DNA from: JADZGC01 sp964391595
GTDB taxonomy: Bacteria > Patescibacteriota > Saccharimonadia > CAILAD01 > GCA-016700035
Direction: 5' to 3'
Assembly: GCA_964391595.1 (NCBI GenBank)
Contig: CAYMMM010000011.1
Coordinates: forward strand, 1-25,155
Length of the DNA: 25,155 bases
Shown here: positions 1 to 7,195 of the stretch, piece after piece
How positions within the stretch are numbered: position 1 is the stretch's first letter
Layout of the letters: every line of letters starts with the position of its first letter
Made by a program: the position numbers and the translations under genes
Notes under the pieces: model-generated
Database searches by the model: none
What the model was told of the DNA's origin: nothing
The model's input: only the letters and a program-made list of their open reading frames with translations

Positions 1-10
1 CACTGCTTGA

Positions 11-1558
11 CTACGCCGGGAACATCTCCTCGGCCCGATCGAGGATCTGGCCGGTGGTGAGGTCGGGACGGTTGGCGTCGAGCCACACCACGTACGCTTC
101 GTACGTATCCGGAGCGCCAGGCTCAAGCCCTTCCGACGGGGTCGGTGCGGGAGATGCCTCATCTACATGAGCTGTGACAGGTGCCTGACGGCGTTCGTCA
201 CCCCCACGCTGATGGCGTGTTGCCTCGGCGTGCTCGGCCTCGGCATCCAGATCGGTGCGGAAGTCGTCGGGATGATCCCGACGAGCCTCCTCGTGATCCG
301 CACGCTTGCTCGGCGTCATCGCTGCTTTCTTCGGCTTGGGGGCCGATGTGGCAGCATTGGTGACGATACGCGTCGTACGAGCTGACTGGCCAGCTTCGGC
401 AGCAGAAGTAGCAGCTTCCGCTGCCACCTGCTGCTGAGGTTCCTCAGCCTTGCGCTCGAACGTCGGCCAGGTGTACTGGGTTGCCACCCTTACGAGTGGG
501 TCATCCGAGGTGACCAGCCGCTTGGCATGCGCGAAGCACCACGTTCGACGCCAACCCGGCGGCTCTTGGCTTCTTCCACTGCTCTGCTTGAGTTTCTTCT
601 CGGGCACTCCGAGACGGAGCCCCAGATAGAAGAGCCAGTACGAGAGCTGGAGATGGATGTCCACCATCTCCCGGAAAGCTTTCCGCTGCTCGTCTCCCCA
701 GACGTCGCCCGAATTCAGCGGGCGCTTGGCCCACCTGCGGTCTTCGGACATCTGGTTGAGAACAGCCGTCAGCACAGCGCGAGCAGCGTCGAGGTCGATC
801 GTGCCGGCCTCTTCTGCAGCGAGCCGATACGCAGCGAGCCGAGCATCGGTATCCTTGATGCCGAGATGGGCAGCCGGATCCACAGGGATCGCAGCATCAC
901 CTTCTCCGAGCAACTCGGACTTGAGCACATGCAGCACTCGCTCCCGGGTCTCGTCGCTGATGTCATCCAGAGGACTGGACGGCATCGCTGACTTGACCCA
1001 TGAGATCATCGAGGACACCGCACGCATGAGATCCACTCGAGCCCTGGTGCCACGATTCACCCGCTGGACGTTCTTGTCCGGGTGGTTGTGTGCGTACCAG
1101 AGCTCGATGGTGGCGCGAGCCAGCTGCTCGTCGCAACCGGTCTCCTGCTTGATGGCATCCATCACCTGGCCGATGGTGACCGAAGCCGAACGTTCGGCAG
1201 GGTGATGTTCGCGATCCGCCGGACTGGCCGGGGTCTGGTCGCCGTGCAGAGAGATGATCTCTGCATCAGCTCCCGACTCCTCGACCTCGTCAGCCGGTTC
1301 GGGCGAACCTGCCGAGGAAGCGAGGGTCTTCACAGCCTCACGGCGGGCTTGCGACCGATCCAGCAGGTGCTGTGGGATATGAGGTCTGTTGGGCTGGCTT
1401 GGATCGGGCGTGACACCCGACTGTGTGGTCTGGTCGTCGGGCATGTCATGCTCCTTTGTGGCTTCAGGGCCGACACAGATGCCGGCGACTTCTTCATCGG
1501 ACAGGTCACCCAGCTCTTGCAAGCTGGTGAGTACTCGAGTCGTCGGGCGTCCGCCCAT
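11..1558 (-). CDS. Unrecognised 515-residue hydrophilic protein
   Basis: I do not recognise this protein. It has no signal peptide or membrane segment. Residues 1-125 and 375-490 are low-complexity, rich in Ala, Glu, Pro and charged residues, and look disordered. Residues about 125-360 are more ordered, Trp-containing and probably helical; a short ordered stretch ends the protein. Two starts are possible. The ATG at 1558 has AGGAG 8 nt upstream. An in-frame ATG at 1444 (residue 39) has AAGGAG about 6 nt upstream, which would give 477 residues. A strong promoter lies about 95 nt upstream, so it is probably its own unit, downstream of the 1660-residue gene. The gene is visibly richer in GC than the housekeeping genes, which hints at transfer or different selection. 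It is surely coding (long, codon-like composition, promoter and ribosome sites), but its function is unknown. Confidence 0.8.
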   Translation of the reverse strand: MGGRPTTRVLTSLQELGDLSDEEVAGICVGPEATKEHDMPDDQTTQSGVTPDPSQPNRPHIPQHLLDRSQARREAVKTLASSAGSPEPADEVEESGADAEIISLHGDQTPASPADREHHPAERSASVTIGQVMDAIKQETGCDEQLARATIELWYAHNHPDKNVQRVNRGTRARVDLMRAVSSMISWVKSAMPSSPLDDISDETRERVLHVLKSELLGEGDAAIPVDPAAHLGIKDTDARLAAYRLAAEEAGTIDLDAARAVLTAVLNQMSEDRRWAKRPLNSGDVWGDEQRKAFREMVDIHLQLSYWLFYLGLRLGVPEKKLKQSSGRSQEPPGWRRTWCFAHAKRLVTSDDPLVRVATQYTWPTFERKAEEPQQQVAAEAATSAAEAGQSARTTRIVTNAATSAPKPKKAAMTPSKRADHEEARRDHPDDFRTDLDAEAEHAEATRHQRGGDERRQAPVTAHVDEASPAPTPSEGLEPGAPDTYEAYVVWLDANRPDLTTGQILDRAEEMFPA

Positions 1559-1607
1559 GTTTCACGCTCCTGTAGTCGTTTGTTTAGATGCGATCGACGT
1601 ACTCCGA

Positions 1608-1627
1608 GCGTCAATATTTCATGACGC
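1608..1627 (-). promoter_or_regulatory. Perfect dyad in the leader of the 515-residue gene
   Basis: Inverted repeat with arms GCGTCA and TGACGC separated by 8 A/T-rich bases. It lies about +19 to +38 relative to the predicted start of transcription and upstream of both ribosome-binding sites. It could be an operator for a dimeric repressor or a small RNA hairpin. No regulator gene is adjacent, so the role is inferred from position only. Confidence 0.4.
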
Positions 1628-1652
1628 GTTTTTCTCTGGAGTTGTCCCGAGA

Positions 1653-1681
1653 ATAATAGCATAAAATCATAAATATGTCAA
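1653..1681 (-). promoter_or_regulatory. Near-consensus sigma70-type promoter for the 515-residue gene
   Basis: On the minus strand there is a perfect -35 TTGACA (1676-1681), a 17-nt AT-rich spacer and a -10 TATTAT (1653-1658) preceded by TGC, an extended -10. It predicts transcription from about 1646 and a leader of about 88 nt. It is one of the two best promoters in the window, which suggests high expression unless repressed. Confidence 0.75.
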
Positions 1682-1711
1682 TCTGTCATAACACTCGGTT
1701 GCGGTGCTTAC

Positions 1712-4700
1712 TTAAGCAGCAATCTGATCTGTTTCAGCTACGGGAGTTACTGGGGATGGTGCCGCTGTCGGTTGTCCTGTCTGCGCTGGTATGGCAGCGG
1801 CAGCTGGTGGCTGAGCTATGCCTGGGCTCCCTGCATCAGTGAAGACTACCCTGCCATCAGGACTAGTGCCAGCTTGGAGAGACTGGCCGTTCACAACCAC
1901 TGGAGCGGGTCCGATGGCTGCAGCGGCCGGAGGAGCTGCAGAGACTTCGGGCGTACTGACCTGTGGAACAGCTTCTGGAGCCGGTGCATTTTCTGCCTCC
2001 ACGACCTGAGCTCGAGCGAAGAGACTTGCTAGTGCAGCTTCTTTTGCGTCACGCAACTGATACAGGCGACGGAAGTTTGCATCGAAGCCACGCTCAATCA
2101 ACTCACGAGCTTCATCGGTTCGAGCTGCATCCATACGATCTTGCTTGCGAGCCTGGAGCGTCGCTTCAGACTGCGCAAAGGACTGCTGGACAATGTTCAT
2201 CATCCATTGGTATTCGGTTGATTTCAGAAGCTCACCACGACTTACCCTCTGGAGCATGTTGCCGAAGCGACCATAGGCTTGCTGTGGACTGTCAGCCAGG
2301 AAGCCAAGCGTCTCATGTACTTTATAGATATCCTTAATGCTCGACACCAGCTCGCGTGCGCTCATCTTCTCAGCGTCAAATTCTCGATCGAGCTTATCAT
2401 AGTAGGCAATGGTGGCTTGAAGCTCAGGCAGATATTCGAGACCATCTTGCTGGCCACGCTTTTGGATGTTTTCTTGTGCAAGTTCAAGCAATGTACGCAT
2501 CGCGTTCAGGTCATTCTTCGTGTACAGATTGCGCTTGATACGGTCGGACAAATCAAGGAAGTTGGTACTTTCTGGATTCAGCCCACCGAGCTTCATAGCA
2601 GTAGCGGTTTGATCAATGGCGGTCTCAGCGTCACGAATCTTCAAGAGAGACTCAGCGCGCACTGGTAGCTCTGGGATGGCCGTCGCTTCTCCAGCCTCGA
2701 GTTCTCGTGGCGAAATTGCGTCGGTCGGTGGTGCTTCAAGTACGAGACGACGTGGTCGTGCATAGACGGTAGGTATCGGTGCCTGCTCGACACTCGACCC
2801 TGGTTGGGCACCCTGACTTCCTGTCTCTACTGGGCTACTCACTGGTACTTGCTGCCCAGGGAAGCTCACGACAGGAGTCGGCTCGGTGGGTTGGCCGATG
2901 ATGGTGTCATTTCCTTCCCCACCCTGAGGCGGAGTTGCTGTAACTACACGCGGTAGTACGGCATCAAACGGCGGCAACTGACCACCTACACCAGCTGAAG
3001 TTGGTGGCGCCTCTACAGGTGTCTGACCGTTTCGTGGAGGTTGCCCAGCAACCCCAGCAGCCCCCGTTGGTGTACCGGCGATACGAGTCGGTACACCTGG
3101 TCTTCCTGTAGTGTCAATGATACCAGTCGAGGGCTCGGTGCCGGGTTCATGGAATTGGCGCTGACCGCCAGATCCTTCGCCTGTACCTGGTCCAGAGGGT
3201 GCAGTACCTCCACGCTCAGGCTGATCTTCCTGCTGACGTCGCTCAGGAGGAATGTTCTCCAAGCCAAAGCGAGATAATGGCAGCGGTACGAAGAAGATTG
3301 GGAAGTCATTGTTTGGATCGCCGCCCTTATCCATCGCGGTGATGACGGTGTTCACGAGCGTACGAGAGGTAGGTACCTCACTCGTAAACTCAGTGATGTT
3401 GTTCTTGCCAACTACTGTCGAGAGAATGTCATATTGGATTCTACCATCTGGTGCAGTCCCACGACCTGACGCGATCTCGAGATATGCCCCCTTCAGACCA
3501 GCAATCTGCCCGTTTTGAAGCTCAAAGAAGTTTCGAGCGACATCGCTATTTGTCGGGATCCGAAGCGTACCATCGGGTGCGATATCAAATGCAAAAGGTG
3601 TCGACTGCGAGTCTTTCGTAGCCGAGATCAAGACTTTGGCGTTGCCATTTAGTATCTCTTGAGGCGCATTCACAAACCGTCCACCGTGGAATGAGCCCTT
3701 GCCCGTCATACTGCGCACATCGACGACGATCTTATCACCCTCTACTCTCCAATGCGTCTTGAGCTCATTCAGATCGAAGCGAGGTGCTTCGGTGTTGTTG
3801 TCCTGCCAGAATCGTTGAATCCGCGGATTCATATGTGCGAGTCGCGTATCGTACGTCTCAATCCGCGGTGGACCATCGACGACCACAGGATTTGAGTCAA
3901 TATGCATCCCCTTCCCCTCTAAGAGCTTGATGCTGTCGGGAGTAAAGCCCCCTGTGTCTGGGTTTGTTTGGAGATTCTCAGCGACAACATTACCACGGGC
4001 ATCCAATAAGGTGGTGCCATTTGGCTCACCCTGGAAATGCCAGCCCTTTGGCATTGCGACATCTAGGCCGTAGACATTATTATGCTCATTTGGCAGCGGA
4101 CGTGGCGTACGACCTTCAGCCAGCCACGTAAGCCCAAGCGCAGATGCTCCATGCTCAAGACCGTATTTGACTACTGCGCCTCCGATAACGCCACCAGCGA
4201 CAGTCAATGCTGCACGAGTGTAGGCTCGCTTCTTGGAGTAGGCATCAAAGCGCTTGTCCTTGGCCTCTTGTGTCTCCTCCATAAGCGAATAGCGCTCGTT
4301 GGTTTGTCGCACTTCGAGCATTTGCTCAAATGACGTAAAGCCATCCGGGAGTGCATCTGGATGCTCGCTGTAGTACACTTCCAGGAAGTTTTGCATTTGC
4401 ACCATCTGTGAGTCGATAGCGAGGCGCTCAGCCTCCATGTGATCCTCAGAACTGTAGCGAACTACGTCAACTCCATTCAGATCACCCCAGCGGATTTCAG
4501 CTTGGCGTCGCACTAAGGTATCGATAATTGATTGAGCCTGTGCGGCAGTCATGCCTGTCCCATCTTCTGCAATCGGTTCAATCAGAGCGTCGAATTCGGC
4601 CATCACCGTTGATGATTCCGTCACCGAGTAGAGTGTCTCGGTCAGCTCATTGCGCTCAGGGGTCGAGGCCAGCACGCCGTCGGGTCCTGTTTCTACCCCA

Positions 4701-6694
4701 GCACCCTGTTTGCCTGCAGCCCGCTGACGTCCGACGCGTGCGCGCTCAGTAGCGACGGTGCGACGTTCACGACGGAACGCTCCGGCACCAGCGATGGCTG
4801 AGCCTAGACCAAACGTGCCATATTTCAAGGCTCTCGATGCGACCGATGTTGAACCACGGGTGAGGAGTGCGCCAGCCGCGGCGATGCCGACAGCAAGAGT
4901 CTTCTCGTTGACTACAACGCCCACGCCTCGGGCACGCATCTTATCGATAATGCGATTGACTCGTGGCAACTCAGCCTGGGTACGCGCACCAGTACGCGAC
5001 TCCCCAGTTACGAACTGCATTGTCGCCAGACGCTCATCGACCGCCTCCATGCTCTGCGTGTGCTCAAAAACGATCTTCAACTGCTCGGCAAACTTCGTGA
5101 TATTATCGATGGCCTCAACAGTGGCTTCGCCCTTACGCTCAGTTCGCCCTTGTATCCATGTCGCGCCTTCGGCAATCAGACGATCTTTCTGAGCCTGGAA
5201 CTCCGCCTGATCCATATCGGTGGTAACAAATTGCTTGACCAGCTCGCTAACCTGTTGCTTCAGTGCTACGACTTCAGGGCGCTCGGTACTCTCGAGACTT
5301 TCGCCAGTGCTAGCGTGCTCAAGCATGCTGGCAGAGCGTTCGTCGCCCTCAGCTCGTGCTTTTTGGGCTCCGGCAAGACGCGATACGGTTGCATCGACGC
5401 CCGATTCGGACAAGGCAATTTCGTCATGGCGTGATCCACCTTCCAAAAAATCATACATAGTCTTCTGGATATACGCATCGCGCATGAGATTCTGCTTCCA
5501 GATAGACTGAATGGGGTGGCGACCAGTGTGCATAAGATTTAGGAACGCCTTGCCTACAACAGATTTGGCGACGTTAGGATGTTTTTCAAAATACTCCTGT
5601 CGCTTCGCATCGAGTTTAGCTTTCTCCCTATCAAACTCATCTCCGGCAGCCTCATATGCGCGCTGTCGCTCAGAAGTGTGGTCGCCCAGGACGCCGACAC
5701 CCTGATCGAGATACGCTTTAGCAGCGGCAAGCTCAGGATCTACAGGTTCTGTAGGAAGTTGCTGCTCGCCTGGACCAGTTCCCGGTGTGGGAGGCTCAAC
5801 GGGTCCAGGGCCTGGCGCTGGAGGTCCAGCGGGAGGGCCGGGAGGTGTCGGTGGTGTCGGCTCGGGATCGTTTGGTGCTGGCGGCTCGACGCCGGGGGTA
5901 GATGGCGGCACAGGCTCTGGGCCTGGGGTAGCACCCGGTTCGCGTGGTGGCCCAGTCACAGGGGATTGCTGCTCAGTCGGATCGGATCCTGGGCTTGTAC
6001 CAGGGTCAACTCCAGGGTCCTGATCTCTAAAGTCCAGCACGCCATCCGTGCTTGTGACGAACTTTATACCGCCATACTCACTTATCTGCAAAACAATGCT
6101 CGGCGTCTCACCTGCACCACCAACAAAGCCAAGGAGAGTAGCTGTAACCACATCACCATCACGCTCCTGGTATTGAACATCTTGGTTTACCTCATAGACT
6201 CTCCCGTTGACCGTATAGGGACCACCCCATTGTCCTTCAATGACCATTTGTCGTGTTTCTGGGCTATCTTCGATTGTAGTCGGCGCGATGTCAGTAGTTT
6301 CTGTTTCGGTACCAGCAGTGGCAGGCGTACTCGCATCACGAGCCTCCTGTACACGTGCGGCGGCTTCCTCTCGAGCAGCTTGCAGCTGTACCATAATCGA
6401 TGGATCGGCCGATGACCGAGCCGCGTCACGGATTGCCTTGTCGGCGGCAGCAAGACTGGCTTCAGCGGAGGAGAGATCTGAGGTCGAACCTGTCACCTCT
6501 GCAGTTGTAGGTGTCGGCTCCGTAGCACTTGGCGCATCGACGCCCGCGCGATGTTGTTCGCTCGCATGTGGCGCTGTACTACGAGCAGCCAGATCACGGA
6601 GCTCATCGCTCAAGTCTTCGGCGCGAGACGCATCGTGGGCTGCTTGCGAAGAACGCTCTTGGTCGTCAATGATGGTGTCTGTGTTTTCGGGCAT
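1712..6694 (-). CDS. Giant multi-domain membrane-associated protein, 1660 residues, function unknown
   Basis: I do not recognise a function. Layout by approximate residue: 1-150 charged and Ala-rich, likely disordered; 150-222 a small beta-rich unit with many Gly, Val and Thr; 225-310 a Pro/Gly-rich linker; 320-585 helical and charged; 590-640 hydrophobic Gly/Ala-rich stretches that could be one or two membrane or amphipathic helices; 640-825 helical; 826-860 a second hydrophobic segment; 870-1140 a beta-rich region; 1150-1320 a second Pro/Thr/Gly-rich linker; 1330-1560 helical, possibly coiled; then a Pro/Ala-rich tail. There is no N-terminal signal peptide. The start lies 11 nt after the stop of the DUF5663-like gene and has no Shine-Dalgarno, so translation is probably coupled. 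secA lies just upstream. Large Pro-rich, few-segment membrane proteins of this kind recur in CPR genomes and could be envelope or host-contact structures; that role is inference. Confidence 0.88.
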   Translation of the reverse strand: MPENTDTIIDDQERSSQAAHDASRAEDLSDELRDLAARSTAPHASEQHRAGVDAPSATEPTPTTAEVTGSTSDLSSAEASLAAADKAIRDAARSSADPSIMVQLQAAREEAAARVQEARDASTPATAGTETETTDIAPTTIEDSPETRQMVIEGQWGGPYTVNGRVYEVNQDVQYQERDGDVVTATLLGFVGGAGETPSIVLQISEYGGIKFVTSTDGVLDFRDQDPGVDPGTSPGSDPTEQQSPVTGPPREPGATPGPEPVPPSTPGVEPPAPNDPEPTPPTPPGPPAGPPAPGPGPVEPPTPGTGPGEQQLPTEPVDPELAAAKAYLDQGVGVLGDHTSERQRAYEAAGDEFDREKAKLDAKRQEYFEKHPNVAKSVVGKAFLNLMHTGRHPIQSIWKQNLMRDAYIQKTMYDFLEGGSRHDEIALSESGVDATVSRLAGAQKARAEGDERSASMLEHASTGESLESTERPEVVALKQQVSELVKQFVTTDMDQAEFQAQKDRLIAEGATWIQGRTERKGEATVEAIDNITKFAEQLKIVFEHTQSMEAVDERLATMQFVTGESRTGARTQAELPRVNRIIDKMRARGVGVVVNEKTLAVGIAAAGALLTRGSTSVASRALKYGTFGLGSAIAGAGAFRRERRTVATERARVGRQRAAGKQGAGVETGPDGVLASTPERNELTETLYSVTESSTVMAEFDALIEPIAEDGTGMTAAQAQSIIDTLVRRQAEIRWGDLNGVDVVRYSSEDHMEAERLAIDSQMVQMQNFLEVYYSEHPDALPDGFTSFEQMLEVRQTNERYSLMEETQEAKDKRFDAYSKKRAYTRAALTVAGGVIGGAVVKYGLEHGASALGLTWLAEGRTPRPLPNEHNNVYGLDVAMPKGWHFQGEPNGTTLLDARGNVVAENLQTNPDTGGFTPDSIKLLEGKGMHIDSNPVVVDGPPRIETYDTRLAHMNPRIQRFWQDNNTEAPRFDLNELKTHWRVEGDKIVVDVRSMTGKGSFHGGRFVNAPQEILNGNAKVLISATKDSQSTPFAFDIAPDGTLRIPTNSDVARNFFELQNGQIAGLKGAYLEIASGRGTAPDGRIQYDILSTVVGKNNITEFTSEVPTSRTLVNTVITAMDKGGDPNNDFPIFFVPLPLSRFGLENIPPERRQQEDQPERGGTAPSGPGTGEGSGGQRQFHEPGTEPSTGIIDTTGRPGVPTRIAGTPTGAAGVAGQPPRNGQTPVEAPPTSAGVGGQLPPFDAVLPRVVTATPPQGGEGNDTIIGQPTEPTPVVSFPGQQVPVSSPVETGSQGAQPGSSVEQAPIPTVYARPRRLVLEAPPTDAISPRELEAGEATAIPELPVRAESLLKIRDAETAIDQTATAMKLGGLNPESTNFLDLSDRIKRNLYTKNDLNAMRTLLELAQENIQKRGQQDGLEYLPELQATIAYYDKLDREFDAEKMSARELVSSIKDIYKVHETLGFLADSPQQAYGRFGNMLQRVSRGELLKSTEYQWMMNIVQQSFAQSEATLQARKQDRMDAARTDEARELIERGFDANFRRLYQLRDAKEAALASLFARAQVVEAENAPAPEAVPQVSTPEVSAAPPAAAAIGPAPVVVNGQSLQAGTSPDGRVVFTDAGSPGIAQPPAAAAIPAQTGQPTAAPSPVTPVAETDQIAA

Positions 6695-6705
6695 AGCACG
6701 CTAGA

Positions 6706-7101
6706 TTAAGCAACGGTTCCCAAGTATGTGCTCCTGAAGCGCAGCAACGCAGCTGTGAGTCTTTGTGATAGATCTGGGATCTTCGACTCAGCGAAGGCTT
6801 GGAGCTGTTCATCAGTCGCGCCATTATCGACCATTTTTTCAAACTCAGCCGTGTCTTGATCGTTGAGTGCATCAATCATGACTTGGTTTGCAAGCAGACT
6901 TAAGCGATCAACTAAGTCTGCCTTCATGCCATCCACAAGCTCCGCATCCATCTCGAGCGCACCTCGCTCGATCAAGAGATTTTGAGCAAATACCTCAAGC
7001 GGCTGCGACCCATTGGGAACACTCGCCTGATCTGCCTGTGGAGTTACTGGTGCTGCATCTGATGCTGGCGGCGTAACTGGTGCTGGCGTAGGCTGATCCA
7101 T
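6706..7101 (-). CDS. Small helical DUF5663-like protein, 131 residues
   Basis: Residues 1-35 are Pro/Ala/Thr-rich and probably disordered. Residues about 38-131 form an amphipathic helical domain. Its pattern, with a Leu-Leu-x-Glu start, an MKADLVDRL stretch, an EFEKMVD stretch, an IPDL turn and an FRSTYLG end, matches my recollection of DUF5663, a domain of unknown function found mostly in CPR bacteria. No catalytic residues are apparent. The ATG has AAGGA 6 nt upstream. An extended -10 promoter precedes it, and it is followed after 11 nt by the 1660-residue gene, so the two are almost surely co-transcribed and may work together. The family call is from memory of the pattern; the pairing is inferred from spacing. 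Confidence 0.8.
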   Translation of the reverse strand: MDQPTPAPVTPPASDAAPVTPQADQASVPNGSQPLEVFAQNLLIERGALEMDAELVDGMKADLVDRLSLLANQVMIDALNDQDTAEFEKMVDNGATDEQLQAFAESKIPDLSQRLTAALLRFRSTYLGTVA

Positions 7102-7129
7102 ATGCTTTCCTTACTTTAAGCTTACGCTT

Positions 7130-7138
7130 AGTATAGCA
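7130..7138 (-). promoter_or_regulatory. Extended -10 promoter for the DUF5663-like / giant-protein operon
   Basis: The minus strand reads TGCTATACT, a TGn extended -10 plus a 5/6 match to TATAAT. It predicts a start near 7123 and a 22-nt leader carrying the AAGGA ribosome-binding site. No convincing -35 is seen. The same nonamer occurs before secA. Confidence 0.5.
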
Positions 7139-7195
7139 TAGCCGTTTTGTACCGAAAACACATTCCGCGCACTAATTAAGTGGGGCGCTAGACAG

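Noticed and set aside
5770..6020. Possible tandem DNA repeat in the Pro/Gly-rich linker of the giant gene
   Set aside because: The repetition is compositional (Pro, Gly, Thr codons); I see no unit of fixed length repeated in phase.
5579..6415. Plus-strand open frame of 278 codons
   Set aside because: It lies wholly opposite the Pro/Gly-rich coding of the 1660-residue gene. Its product is Arg/Trp/Ser-rich with no domain pattern, as expected of an antisense shadow.
7140..7195. Possible terminator after secA
   Set aside because: Only a short interrupted stem (GCGC and ACT arms with a bulge) followed by a weak TTTT; not convincing.
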